64,000 bases of DNA from Erigeron canadensis. Taxonomy: Eukaryota; Streptophyta; Magnoliopsida; Asterales; Asteraceae. A program made the translations under genes and the position numbers. This document shows, piece after piece, positions 23,928 through 37,296 of the stretch. Numbering within the stretch: the stretch's first letter is position 1; each line of letters starts with the position of its first letter. A model generated the notes under the pieces. That model was not told the DNA's origin. It made no database searches and worked only from the letters and a program-made list of their open reading frames with translations. The stretch spans positions 57,658,587 to 57,722,586 of the forward strand of contig NC_057761.1 in the NCBI RefSeq assembly GCF_010389155.1, in the 5' to 3' direction.

Positions 23928-24929
23928 AACCAGCGTGTTCCCTTATATATTATGTTACTTGTTGCGTGTAGAATAAACAGCTAGAGGTTAATAAGCCGTA
24001 TGATCGGTATCTCGTGTACGAGAAACCTCTCTGTGTTTGTGTTTCTAATGTTATGATTCATGCCTTGAAGGAGGTCATGGAATTTGTTTCATATGTAATG
24101 GTTTATGGCTTGTAGTAAATTAGTAATGTGTGATCCTTAAAATGCCTCTCATTGTTGCTAATTTTTGCATTTTGCACCTTAAACCAACATGCGTATATAG
24201 TATTATTTAAGTGATTTTCATTAAACCCATGTTAACGTCTGCCTTATTTGATAATGAGTTTCTTAAACTAGTTGTTTAATTTGATAATGTTTAGGATGGT
24301 TGTGCTTCAATCCATAATAGGTTACTAAGGAGTATTTGTTTTGGTATTTTCTCACATCATCTTTGTTCATGTGATACCTTCTTTTCTTTTACAACTTATG
24401 AGCAATGACTTCTTAAAATGTAAATTCGTCATACTTCCACGCTATATATTTAGTTCTGATGGTTATGTGCCTAAATTATTTTGTATGGACTTTAATTATA
24501 TGCAGTTGATGGCTTTCTCAATTTACGATGGATGCTTTCTAGAAGTGTTGTGGTAGCAGCAACGGATAGTGGTGGCGGGTGGTGGTGGTGGTTGCAGTGA
24601 CCGGTGGTGGTAGTAGCCCTAGCCCCTGGCGCTAGTAGTGGTGTGCTTATTAACAAATTCAAGAACCAACATTAACAAATTATAAGATACAAAATGAAGT
24701 TTATAAGATAAATATAACTAAATGTGTGCACACGGGTATTAGAACTAAGTTATAGGTATATTACGTGAGAATGTTTAATTTTAATGAATAAAAATGTGGG
24801 ATAAAATAGGTACATTGGGCGGGGTTTTATTAGAAGGGAAAGAGTAGCCTACTATTTAAGGAGTATGATATTGTAAAACAACTTACTTTTCGATTGTTCT
24901 AATTGAGCAAATATATTAGGTACGGAACA
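23928..24929. other. 3' flank and intergenic sequence
   Basis: Contains the 3' UTR of the DUF7870 gene in its first few hundred bases. At 24556-24615 it has a low-complexity GGTGG-rich tract like that inside the Helitrons and foldback elements of this window. No gene was seen. Confidence 0.4.
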
Positions 24930-25287
24930 ATGTCAGATTCACTCCTGAAGTTGATTGAGCTCATGTTAGGGGATGGAGAAACGGATACAGGAATAGAGGA
25001 TGTTGGAATTGTCATGTAAATACATTGTTGCTGGTTACAAAACTAAAAGGGAGGCTGCTGAATCTATATGCCATGTCGAATGCAAAAAGCTTCTCAAATG
25101 TTTCGTGCTCATCAGGCTAAAAGATCAAGTCACCATGATTTACACACAAAATATCGATTGCAATCAATATACTGTTCCAATACCATTATCTGAATTTCAA
25201 TCCCTTTTTCAAGACCGGGCTACAAAAAAAATACAAATTATCGTGAACTCAAAATCAAAAGGTCGCATATCATTTTTAACAAGGTAA
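24930..25287 (+). pseudogene. Unrecognised ORF pair, possibly a frameshifted gene remnant
   Basis: ATG at 24930 opens a 29-codon frame (MSDSLLKLIELMLGDGETD...), and a 95-aa frame starts at 25000 one frame over (MLELSCKYIVAGYKTKREAA... ending KSKGRISFLTR). The codon use looks coding-like and the two frames read on, so one gene broken by a single frameshift is possible. I do not recognise the protein. It ends about 110 bp from the stop of the convergent kinase gene. Confidence 0.25.
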
Positions 25288-25399
25288 CCCCCCACAAAAT
25301 CTCTAAATTTTTTTCAAGATCATTTACTTCTTAAAGCTCTCAAACAAACTCTTACTATACAAAAGAAAGAAAAAAAAACCCTTCGCGACACAAAAGTTT

Positions 25400-28300
25400 T
25401 CAGTTAGTATTAATGAGAGCATCTGTTATGATCCCATCTGACATTTGCTCCCTTCGTAATTTGTTTCGTTTGCACCAACAAAGAAAGTGAGGCATTGGTC
25501 CCTCATCTCCCACCACCCAAGGATGAGCTGCAACTTTCTCTAGAGTCAGTCTCTTTGTGGGGTCTGCTCAAGAAATAACATGGTAAATATCAGCACAACT
25601 GCCTATAACTATAAAGAAAGTGATACTGCATAAAATTGCAAAATAGCTTGGTATTGTTGCTGTCTATGGGTACAAAAATGAAAGCAGTCAACATCGTCAA
25701 GGTTACCACAAAAAAGGGGTAAGATTACGTCAACACATGAAACCAAATTTGAGTTTTATAAACAAGTTGTGGGGTGATTTGGTATTCTGGGTAGTCTCAA
25801 GCCGAACCGAACCTTAGGTTGACCACAAAACCCAAAACCGTACTTTTTCCGTTGGGTTGCTTGGTAAACTTTGGTTATATTGATTGTTGTACAGATCATT
25901 TTGAAATTCCTGCTTATACCCTAAGTTATATGGTTACTCAAAACAGAAAGTATACCAAGCCATGGTACATTCCTATGCAATAGCCACCTATAAAGAACTC
26001 AAACTCCTTTACTCCTATTTAGATTGTAGGTCAAATGGACTACTTATCAAAGGAAAAGCAGTGGCGGTTTTTTAATAACTTTTCAATTACAAAGTCAAAT
26101 TTCTTGTATTTTTGAGTTTTGAAAAACAAAAAAGAGAGTTCCCATCGTGTTTAAAGTAGCCCTTTTGGCGTTTTCATTATAAAAAGATAAAATAAAATAT
26201 ATATTGTCATTTGCCATTCAAAAAAAAAAGAAAGAAAAAGGTCTTCGTTTATGCTCTACAGCATTGTTTGTAAGTTAGTTTTATTTACCTTTGCAGAGAA
26301 GACCCTCAAGTAGGTTCTTAAGTAGTGGGTTCATACCCGATGGGAGCCGCATTGGATCGTTAACGATCTGGGAAACAAGGCAAGCAATTAAAACTTAAAG
26401 ATTTGGTGAGACTGATATACAAATTTCTAGAAAGGGGGTCATCTGGCATACCTTATCATATGTATCTTGCAAAGTGTCTCCAAGAAAAGGATATTGTCCC
26501 ATTATCATGCAATATAAGGTAACTCCAACCGCCCATGTATCAGCAGCTTTGCCATGATAAGTCAGACCTATTTATAGAAAACCCAGGGGATGCTTGTTGT
26601 CAAATGATTCTAAAGAAGAAAATAATAAAATATTGACTAAAAAAGGGGGAAAAAAGGACTTCACGAAACCATCCTCACCTAAACAGCATTCAGGAGCAGT
26701 AAAAACAGGAGTCCCAGGGGAGCGACGAAGTTCGTCATTTTCATCCTGCAATTGCATAATTTCCATTCAACCAATTAATTAATAGTTATAGTCAACGTTT
26801 AAGGATTACATCTGTAAATGCAATCCTAGATTAAACAAAAAGAATGTAAAAGATATGGTTTCTACATGTTGTATAAAAAATTAATAATTATGAAAGATAC
26901 TTGGTACCCTTTGAAAGTAGGGCTAATTACACGAAAAGGTCCTGAAGTGTCACCTTTTTGTTATTCCAGGGGTCATTATATTTTATACCTTAACAAAGGG
27001 TCTAACGAGTCTAACACATAATATTGTGGGACTAAAAACCACTATCCGGTTTTTGAGATCTAGCTGGCATACGGTTTTGTGTGTGTTTTTCCACGTCCTC
27101 ACCACATGGATGTTGACTGCCACTTCTTTGAGTATGAAGTAATAAATACTGTATATACTAACACAAACACATACATACACACACATAAATTATATACGCA
27201 ATATATATTTCAGTTTATTTGTAGCTCCTTTCAGACCTCCATTCACAGCATCAAGATATTTACTTTCAAGTCTTACAACTATGGATACACATTTATAAAT
27301 TCCATTCACACCATTAATGTTATCGTTTTGTTTGTTGATCAATTCATCGAGTTCGAAGACTACGATGAAGAAATCAATTATTGATAATAACGCTTTATTG
27401 TTTTTAGTCACGGCACGATCTTGATGGTGGTAGGGATGCCGGATCTTGATGGTGGTGGGGATGCCAGATCCTGATGGTGGTGGCGGATGCCGGAACTTGA
27501 TGGTGGCCGGGTTTTCAGATCTTGATGGTGGCGGGTTTGGGGGGTTGGCCATATCGAATCTGAATCATAAACTTTTTATAAAGGTGCGAGATTTGGAAAT
27601 TAGGGTTTGTTGTCGAAAATTGTAGCAGCAGTGTTGGTGGGGACTATGGAGGCGGCGAGTGGGAGTGAAACCGGTGGTGATGGTGATGGCGTGGATTCGA
27701 ATCAGTGCAATGGTGATTTGAGATTTTTGATGGTTTTCGAATTAGTGCAACTGGGGAGATGATACCCAAAGTGGGTTTTGATTGGATAGTATTTTCTGAA
27801 ATAAGTATATGAATATTGATATTACAAATACAAGTTTGTAGCAGCAACATGAAGTTGTAAATTTGTAATATTAATAGATTATAATATTTGTCAAAGTTTG
27901 TTCTTGTGTACGAGTATATTTTTTTGTTTGTAATGGTTAAAATATTTTGACATATATTAATTTAACTAATTAATAATAGCTGATGGAATAAATATTTGGA
28001 ATATTAATATCTAGTTTTTTGGAAAATTTCATTTATAGTTAAAATAAAATAGAAAAATTATAGCTTACATGGCTGCCTAGGTGTACAAAACAGCTATACA
28101 TGTCCTAAAACCACTATCCGGTATTTTTATATCTCACATTATACGGTGTTTTCCTCGTTGGTCCCTTTGTTATGGGAAAAAATAGAATGGCCCCTAGAAT
28201 AATAAAAACACGCCACTTCAGGACCTTTTCGTGCAATTAGCCCTTGAAAGTATTAAAGAGTACCAAATACAAAATGAGACATACGTAGCACTTGCCAATG

Positions 28301-30658
28301 ATGAGTCATAAACTTAAACTCAAGCTTTGGCATGCTTTGGAAGTATTTATTACCTCAAAAACTTGGCTGACACTGAAATCACCAATCTTCACCGTGCCAG
28401 TGGCAGTAACGAGTAAATTATCAGGTTTTATGTCACCATGGACGATATTCTGAGACCAACAAAAAAAGGACAAGAAAACATATTAATTCCTCATTACATA
28501 TACAGCAGTACTCCATCTCATAAGAATGCAACATTTAATATCTCATGAATATTAAAAGACAAGACTACTCCATACTACATTACTACCATCTGTTTCTACC
28601 AAGTTATGTGACCCTAAATATATATTAGGTGTGTTTGGACTTTCAGAGTAATTTAAAGTACATGGGCAAGGACTAGTAGAAACATCACAAAAGTACAGGT
28701 AGAACTGTAGACGTGGCTTCGGATATGGTAAAAGAGATCAAAAAAAAAACTTGAGGAAGATTAATAAACTTAACTAGCAAGATTGCCATTCTAATTTGAA
28801 TTGATTTCCTGCAAAGATGATATCATGATATGCAATTCTTGTAGAAAACCCAACAAGTAGAAGGTTGTACATTTTTTTAAAGCAAGTCAAAATAGTTAAA
28901 CTAACTTAGAAGAGCATATTCACATAGAATATTATAGCTGAAAGAGGAGGCCTACATGGGAATGGAGATACATCAACCCAGAAACAATATCACGCAGATA
29001 TCTCCTTGAAACACGTTGTCCTAAACCACCTGCGGGTCCAGCACCCTCAAAGACCCATTTGCCCTCGACGTACTCTAACACTGAAGAAAAGATAATTAAT
29101 AAAAGAAGATGGAGAAGAAGCTGATAACGAACGGAAGCAAAGAAAATAGATACGTGACAAAGGGTGGGGGTGTTTCGTACCCATGTAGAAGTGATCGGTG
29201 TTTGGGTCATCAATTACCTCGATCAAATTTACTATATTGGGATGATTTAACATTTTCATGATTAATACCTGCATGTAAGTTGATGAAACACCAAGATTAA
29301 ATATAGGGTAGCAGGGGAAAGACATTAACCATCTTAGAAAGATAAGCATCTAGAGTTATCAATATTTAATTACAATTCCACTGAAATGACAACAGAATAT
29401 ACATGAGAAGACAAAAAACCTCGCGGAGAACATCAGTCATCGCAGTTTCAGATGGGGCAACTCGTAGCTTCAACAAATGAGACTTGTGAAAGGCCTGCAT
29501 TCAAAAAAGTGGCATCATCCATGTTATGAACATATATTTCACATTATTCTACTACTATTAGTCTATTAGTTGTTACCATGATTACTGCAAAGAACTTTTA
29601 TTTATTTAAAGTATTACTGCAAAGAAATGGTCATGGTTCTATTGAATATGAAAAGTTCAGTGCACTACCTTAATTGCATAATGCTGCCCATCGACCTGGC
29701 TACGGTAAAGAACCTGTTAGACATGCAAAGCCAAACAAGTGAAGATTAACACGCGTCTTTAAATTGAGAGAAGGATGTCTAGAGTGTATCAACAATGAGA
29801 TATTTACCACTTTCCCATAGCTACCAGAGCCAATTTTATACTCTCGAACATACTCGTTTACCATCTTGTTCCCGTTCTCATCCTACACCAAAGAAGGGCA
29901 AAAAAGTATCAGTCAGTATGAGAAGCCCATTACCAACTTAACATGACAGTCAGTAAGTCATTAAATAACATATCTGCGAACATAAAATACATATGGTTAG
30001 CATGTTTGTCCTCATACTCCACCTAACTAGGTAGCCAAATATCTACTTTAGGAAAGACACCCTCCACTAGGAATCTCTATCAAGGACACTCTCACTAACT
30101 ATGCTGTCCGTAAAGTCTGCAATAGTTACTTCTAAATACATTTGCTTGATTTATAAATTATTTTAATTTCATTCAGATTCGCAAAAGAAAAATGTAAAGC
30201 AAACCAACAGATTTTGAGATGCAAGGCTTTTAGCAAATCAAAAAGTTCCTTAACATAGATGAATGTAGCACATAAAGACATTGTTCGTTTCAGATTACCT
30301 CTGATCGGACAACTTTGTGTGTTTCCTTAACAGGGAACTCCCTGCAAATCAACCCGTTTTGCGTCCTGTACAAAAGAATATCCTCAGAGCGCTTAGATGG
30401 GTTCCTGAACTCTTCATGATCTCGCTTTTCATTATCGGACATGTCCTCACCATAGGAGCGATTATCATTATCTTCTTCTACTTCATCGTCCTCTTCCTCA
30501 TACTCTACATCGTCATCTAACAACAACTGCTGTGAAATGTGATTTCCATTGTGCATCACGGGGTTAGGTTTCTTTTCATTTCTGGCAAAAGAAAACCCAA
30601 AACAACCACAGCAGCCCATTTCAGCCACGGTTGCAAGAGAATGTCCCTTGAAAAACAT
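25400..30658 (-). CDS. GRIK: SnRK1-activating protein kinase (GRIK/SnAK type)
   Basis: Phosphorylates the activation loop of SnRK1 alpha subunits (family knowledge). Eleven coding exons join in frame: 30658-30299, 29882-29808, 29713-29669, 29494-29420, 29268-29181, 29080-28956, 28449-28354, 26745-26679, 26567-26452, 26367-26289 and 25563-25400. They give about 429 aa. An acidic N-terminal tail starts MFFKGHSLATVAEMGCCGCF. The kinase domain has GSGSYGKV (138-145), K160 in YAIK, HGDIKPDN (260-267), D280-F-S where most kinases have DFG, and SPGTPVFTAPE (297-307). HGD and DFS are normal for this family. An in-frame ATG at 30679 would add 7 residues; I chose 30658 because GRIK proteins begin in this style. 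Intron 7 holds a Mutator-like element (26920-28243). A non-coding first exon is likely near 32000. Confidence 0.92.
26920..28243. mobile_element. Mutator-like foldback element in kinase intron 7
   Basis: 1,324 bp. Termini are GGGCTAATTACACGAAAAGG and, inverted, GGGCTAATTGCACGAAAAGG; the inverted repeats run about 140 bp with divergence. It is flanked by a perfect 9-bp target duplication ttgaaagta (26911-26919, 28244-28252), the mark of Mutator-like transposition. The inside has a GGTGG-rich tract (27420-27540) and a 120-aa minus-strand frame (27552-27190, PPNPPPSRSENPA...) with no transposase motif; whether it is captured gene sequence is unknown. It makes up most of the 1.6-kb intron and leaves splice sites intact. 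Confidence 0.9.
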
Positions 30659-30720
30659 GGAAACTTGAAGTTTCCTCAAAAGTATAACTTTAACAAATCA
30701 CCAACTTAAACAAAACAAAA

Positions 30721-32020
30721 CCTGATGAAAAATCAAAACAAACCTTAAATTAAACAGTTGTGTAACGATACATAATAGCTGCAACCTCTAATAGGGTAAA
30801 GTCCATTATAGCAACCTACTTACTTCAATGCCTAAGCATAGGCAATGTAGTTTGTAAAATTCCAATATACATAACACACTTATTGCTTAGGCGTTTATAC
30901 AGACATACTCAAAAATACACGGGGTAAAACTATACTTCATTTATTTGGCCTACACGTATTAATTATATTGGAACAGATTTGACAGTTTACTAATTATCAT
31001 GGTAGATGTTTTGAAAGTTTACTACCTGCTATAATGGTACAAACTCTGAAAGCTTACCATTAATCAAGTTTACAGTAGGTAACCAATTTCCGTATTTACT
31101 TATATTGGAACAGATTCAGAGAGTTTACTGTTTTATAGTGGTATTTTACAAAGTATTTATCGACCTTGGGATACGGCTGTTTCCTATGTTCCAACCAAAC
31201 TACATTAGCTTCCATACTCTGTAATCAAATTACTTAAATTCGACATGTATATCAATCTTTAAGATCGATTTCTTCTAAACTTGTATAGCTCGGTTTAAAA
31301 AACACAATCGACACCATCTATATATCAAACTGAACAATATATTAGACAATAGGTAAAAGTCAATCAAATTTACCTGATACAAAGATATAAAAAGGGGAGG
31401 TGCCAAAGGAATGAAACCGGAAGCTAATTAGAAAAGTGAGTGGACTCCAGCGGATGCCATTCGGAAAAATGAAATATGCAATTGATCAAATGGACACCGT
31501 TTCGGTTCAAAGCCCACAACATCTCCTCTCAAAACCAAAACACCTTTCGGTTTGATAAAGACTGCACAGCCTTCACCAATATTATAATTATATGTATATA
31601 TTTGCCACCAAACACTATTCCTTCAAAAGTTTCCCTTCATCCTTAATAAAAACACCCAAATTAGTTTTCAATTATACATATATATATTTATAAATGAATA
31701 CATACAAGTATACATCTATGACACACACGTGTATATATATATATACACAGAAAATTAGGGCGGAGAATCATGAACAATAAAAATTAATAGGATGATTGAT
31801 TATGATAATAAATAATAATAACAATAGTAATAATTATTATAATAAAATGGAGAAAAAAAAAGGGATAAATTTTTACCGTGGAATAAAGGAAAATAGAATT
31901 AGGGTGGAATAATTAAATAATTGAAGGGGAAGTAGAGACAGTAGTGGAAGTTTTCAGATGAATTGCGGGGGAATTGGAAGATATATGGCGGCGCGTGGGA
32001 GGCGCGTTGGGTGTAGGGTT
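30721..32020 (-). promoter_or_regulatory. Probable 5' UTR exon, leader intron and promoter of the kinase gene
   Basis: On the minus strand an untranslated exon could run from about 32020 to 31877, ending at a donor CCACG|GTAAAAATT. It would splice to an acceptor TTTTCATCAG at 30722, shortly before the ATG. The upstream part contains a GC-rich tract (31975-32015) unlike the surrounding AT-rich DNA, which fits a transcription start zone. Inferred only. Confidence 0.35.
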
Positions 32021-32743
32021 ATTATGTTGGTTTGAGAAAAACTTTGGTAGCTTGCGAGGCTGGAACACCTTCTATGATGATCATGATGTGAGGGAAAAAA
32101 AAAGAGAGGGGTAACCTGGTAATTTTATTACAACTTGCTTGGGGATCTCCAATATTTCACAAATTCATTATTGGATTTTTTACAAATAAATTAATTTTGA
32201 AGATTATTTTCTTTACATATATAAACTTAACTATTTTATAAGCTAATTACAAATTAGTTGCATCTAATTTTGGACAAGATATATGAATTTTTCACAAAAT
32301 ATTTAAAGATATACTAAAAAAAGTTTTAGCCATAGTACAAACTGTAATATCTTAATGACCTTGTTTTAATGACATCGTTTTATAGATTAATTTTTAAATT
32401 CTATGTTAACAATGCTATAAACAACAGTTGTATAAATGTACGAGTAATACATATAATGAATAATTTAGCGTCAAGTGATTGATTGAATGGTGTTCCACCA
32501 TAATTCAGCATTATTTGGGTGCCTTATAAGTTTACTCACCTATATTGGATATGAGCTTAAAAGAATTCGTTATTTGGCTTTCATTGATTATGTTTTTTTC
32601 ATGATTTGAAAAATAATTTAGTAATCTTTTATGGTTTGAAAAGGAACTTGATAAAATTTTTTTTCATTTTTAATGATTTAGATGATTTGGTATTGAATTT
32701 TACCTAATAAATGATTATTGATAACTAAAGTTATATTTATTTA

Positions 32744-33752
32744 CTAGGTCTTTTACCCGCACGATGTGCAGATGTTACAAACATTTTTAATTACAAACGA
32801 TTTAGTTATTATCGTATTTTTAATATCTTAATTTTTTTTTCTAAGAACATGGAAAGAAATAAAACAAAAGACAAAATTTTTGATACATCAAGCAATCTAA
32901 TAACATTATATGAGTTTAAAGAATCTGTACTTACATACAAAGCAAACAACAATTTGGTTGAAGAAGCAATGTCATAGTTTTATTTATGAATGATGATTGA
33001 TAACAAAAACTTGTTAGAAAAAAAAAGTATTATTTTAAACTAATTAGTAAACACTATAAGTTTTAATGCATGAGCATAAAATCCTCAACATATAGATTTA
33101 AAATAAAATAAAATAAAACATGTAGAAATACACACACCTTGATAAATTGTATGAAATTAAATACATGTTAAATATGTCAAACAAATACGTCCTCTGACAA
33201 AAGTCATAGAAAAAATTTGTCACAAAAGATTTATCCCTTACAATCCTCAAAGACATGTAATTTTCAACGTGAATAGGATCAATTATTTGACAGAAACAAA
33301 ACCTTTTTTTCTAAACCTACATGATAAAAAAAATGTACATCAAAATATAAAAATTATATAATCAAAGTTGTGTTAATATAGTTGTCTCCAAAAATACTAT
33401 AAACAAAAGAAAATGTCAATTTAATAAAGAACAAATAAAAATACAAAAAGTAAAATATAATAAATAAAGAGTAAAAAAATAATGAATCTGTTTCGTAATC
33501 ATAGTTTGATATAATATTTATTTTGTATATATACACAAAGATTTTGAATATTTGTATAGGATTTGGTATTATCATTGTCTATAAACATCTACGACATTTG
33601 CAATTTTTTAATAGTTTTTAATTAATAAAAATTCAAATTAATATGGAGATGCCACATAAGAGAAAGCTTGCGTGGCAATATTTTAACATAGTTTTAAGAT
33701 TAAAAAAGGCTTTAGAATGCTAGGATTCTTACCATTTTAATATATATATAGA
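32744..33752 (-). mobile_element. Non-autonomous Helitron, about 1 kb
   Basis: On the minus strand it starts A|TCTATATATATATTAAAATG at 33752 and ends CTAG|T at 32744. A hairpin-like string (gcacatcgtgc) lies just before the 3' end. The 5' part holds the inverted pair tgccacataag/cttgcgtggca seen in many plant Helitrons. The interior is about 80 percent AT and encodes nothing recognisable. It lies about 0.7 kb upstream of the kinase gene's likely first exon. Confidence 0.65.
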
Positions 33753-35928
33753 TATTGTTTTTATTTTTTTATATAAATAATAAATAATACAATAAAAAAT
33801 TTTAAAGCGTTTGATGTGGTTGCTTGGGTGGCTCCTTGCAACCATATTTAACGTGAAGACTGAGTAACTCCAAAGGCCTGACCAGCCCCATTGCCTATGG
33901 AATACTTTAGGTGGCTTTGTTTTTCCTTAACAATGATGATGGACCACCATAAGGTTTATTCATCGAGTCGAGTGTGAGATTTTTCTTAGGTCTTATGACC
34001 GCTTACACCAAACTTACACTTTTTATAAGATGCGTGACTTATGTCATACATAGATCTATTGGGTTGGTGTTGGGTTAGTCCATAGTTTCCTTTTTTTTTT
34101 TCATGGGCTCACTTCTTTCGTTTCTAATTTTTTATCTACTTTTGTATTGATGAACAAATGTGACATTATATTATAGATTTACAATAAAAGGTGTACCAAT
34201 ATGATTTATCACACACAAACCAACATGAGCTTTAATTCAAAGTTTTGTTAAATGCAGAGTTGTAATTAAATGCATTGAATAGTTATACATTTACTATAAA
34301 AAATAGAGGTACATTTAGCATGTTAACTGCAATGTGAATGGCCGCATTTTGTATTTTCATTAACTTAAATTTGGTTAAGTGTGATTGGCATACAAACGTG
34401 TTGAGTTTTGACACATATAGTAAGCTAATTTCGGTAGGCTGGATTTGCGTTGATCTTCCTAAGGGGTTGCCAGCGTCCGACTCATATTTCTGAAGGATTA
34501 GTCCCTATCAGTTCCACATCAACGACACGTTAAACAAGGATTAAGCAAAGACTAATTCCTTCAAAGTCTAAAACATCCCAATGCAAGGACTAAGCTATGA
34601 TCGACCCACCATTTATACCACTAATCCCTTAAACACCTCATGCACCTCTTAGACAATAACTAACTCGACCTAGCTGTGCAGGGACTAATCGCCTAAAGAT
34701 GAATGAGGGAATAATCATCCTCAATGGTGTTGAGTCGTTCATAAAGAAGATCTTCGTTTGAATACATTTGTATATGATTTCATCCTATTTTACTAGTTAA
34801 ACTAAAATCAAATCCCAATCAAACTCGAGGTGTTTGCAGTTATGTGGGTCTAAATTTGATAAATCTACCAAGATTATAATTTCGTAGAATACTTTATAAT
34901 TTGTAGTCTGAAGCAACCGCGTCAATACCCCTACTTGACCCATCAATTTAGGCCATCTTATTAAGCAAAAGTAATATGGTCCAGCAGTTTTGACCAAGTC
35001 CTCATCACTAAATTCTCTAATTAGTCAGAGAAAAAAATATACACAAAACAAGTTGTACGTATAGTTGGTCTAGCTAGCTACTGTGAGATCGATCTGTAAA
35101 TGGCCGGGTTGCTTATTGTTGAACTTAAACCCATTATATCGGCCTTGTGCCATTATATATTCCCCAATAACTCCATGATTGCAGGCTCAAGCAAACCTTT
35201 TCAAATTAATATAGACCACTGACCATGTGAGCCACGATTTTTGTTTTATTTTCAAATGTCAACGTGACGGATTGTTAATAACCTCATCAAGTTATATCAT
35301 AGATCAATAAATTTTAAATATTAATAGTCTGGTAGTGTCAAAAAAAAAAAAAAATCCAATTTTAAATATTGCTATATTGTATGTATCAATCCCAGCCTTT
35401 ATACTTTACGCGTAATTAAGGTGAGATCATAGAGATGAGGTGTATGCTAATTGATTAGGATTGAAACACGAGTTGGATGAATATAACTTAACATGTAGGA
35501 TGAATGGGAGAACGACCCGATCTGATCATATATATGCGCTAATAAATAAAGAGTTATGATGATCAATTAATATACCAAAAATAGTTTGCTTTCTACTTGT
35601 GGTTGATAAAAAAAAAAAAAAAAAAACGTGAGAGAACTTGGATGACTCAAATGTTAGATTAATTGTTTAGTATTTATTTGAACCGATCGTCATATAAGTG
35701 ATTATAAATTTAACATGTATATGATCTAGCTAATTAACTTGGTTTTGAATCAAATAATTAATGAAAAGTTATTATATATAACTATTAAAAAATCATGTGA
35801 ACGGTACTAAATGTTTTCCGAGATCAATTAAATGATCATAATTAAAGTAGAATATTATATATATGTAGTTTTCGTGCCGGGAAGGTGTTAATTCCTGTAC
35901 AAAGTTTTCCATGGGCATACCTTGAGCC
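33753..35928. other. Gene-free intergenic sequence
   Basis: Contains a GC-richer stretch of unknown origin at 34440-34760 (possibly a retroelement scrap) and A-runs at 35340 and 35610. From about 35730 it is similar to the DNA upstream of the second root-cap copy (40590 on), so this is the edge of the duplicated unit. Confidence 0.4.
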
Positions 35929-35976
35929 GAACTCCATGCATATATGCCTGCCTAATTGACCCAAGTCTCTATAAAT
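35921..35976 (+). promoter_or_regulatory. Promoter of root-cap gene A: RY-like box and TATA box
   Basis: cttgagccgaactccatgca followed by t puts CATGCAT (RY/Sph box type, bound by B3 factors) at 35935-35941, with TATAAAT at 35970-35976. The same order and spacing occur before genes B and C. Confidence 0.6.
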
Positions 35977-36121
35977 GGTTTCTTCAGTTCTTCACCACTA
36001 AACCCATCTACTTCATTTTAATCATTCTCTAATTTATTATTCTCTTCAACTATATATAGAAGAACTAACAAATTAAACAAAAACACACCCCCGGCCAATA
36101 ATACGTTTTCCATCGATCAAT

Positions 36122-37296
36122 ATGGGGAAGTCGTCATTGCGGTTTATTATAGTGACTTTCCTTGTCATTTTCATTTCCGTATATCCCTCCATTGTTCGAG
36201 CAGCTGATGAGGAAGCGGGCCCTAAGAAGAAGACTCCTGCACCGCCAGTACCTAAGCCTGTCGAGGCCGATGCCACCAACTACGAAGTCACGACATTTCC
36301 CCAGACAGGACAACAACAGGCTTATTGTAAATCGAAAGGAGCTTGTTACCATAAGATACTCACCTGTCCTGCCGAGTGCCCCGAAAGGAAACCAAAGAAG
36401 AACAAGAAGCAAAAAGGATGTTTCATCCACTGTGGTAGCAAATGTGAAGCTACTTGCAAATGTAAGCAAGCAAATTATATTATCTGATGATTATTCAAAA
36501 ATTAGCATAACTAAGCTCCTGTTTACAGCAGTTTCTCTTTCTTAATAACCGACTTTTAACTAATTTTGTAGGGAGAAGAGCTAAATGCAATGGCTATGGT
36601 TCTCTATGTTATGACCCAAGGTTCGTTGGTGGTGATGGAGTTATGTTCTACTTCCATGGTGGCAAAGGACGTGATTTCGCTCTAGTCTCCGATACCAACC
36701 TTCAAATCAATGCCCACTTCATTGGAAACCGACCCAATGGTCGTAGCCGTGACTATACGTGGGTCCAAGCGGTCTCAGTAATGTTCGACACCCACAAATT
36801 GATCATTTCAGCAAAGAAAGTAGCCCAATGGGACGACTCGGTTGACGTGCTTCTCGTGAAATGGGACGGTGAAGAAGTCACTGTCCCATTCGACGGAGAC
36901 TCTGAATGGAAAACCAACACCGGAGTAAGAGAAGTGGTGGTCGAAAGGACCGACGACACCAACACAGTTAAAGTCATGGTTGGTGGGTTGGTAGAGATTG
37001 ACATGAAGGCCGTCCCAGTGACCAAAGAAGATGACAAAGCTCACAGCTACCAACTACCAGCAAATGACGTTTTTGCCCACTTTGAGTTGCAATTCAAGTT
37101 TTCAAATCTTTCGGACAATGTGGAGGGTATTTTGGGGAAAACATACCAACCCGGGTATGTAAGCCCTGTCAAGAGAGGTGTAGCCATGCCGATAATGGGT
37201 GGAGAAGACAAGTATGAAACCACATCTCTAACTTCAACTGCTTGCAATGCATGCATTTTTCAGAAAAAACCTGCTGCTGGTTTGGCTGATTTCTGA
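36122..37296 (+). CDS. Root-cap / LEA-related secreted protein A
   Basis: Two exons, 36122-36461 and 36572-37296 (donor T|GTAAGC, acceptor TTGTAG), give 354 aa. Residues 1-27 are a signal peptide ending VRA. A short Pro/Lys stretch (KKKTPAPPVPKP) follows, then a Cys-rich basic module with nine or more Cys ([34 protein letters not shown]). The second exon opens with a further Cys pair ([18 protein letters not shown]), followed by a long beta-rich domain. The end carries the Root_cap (PF06830) signature [19 protein letters not shown]. Relatives are expressed in root cap and root tip and are thought to be extracellular; no enzyme activity is known to me. Two AATAAA signals lie at 37386 and 37403. 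The first of three tandem relatives. Confidence 0.9.
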
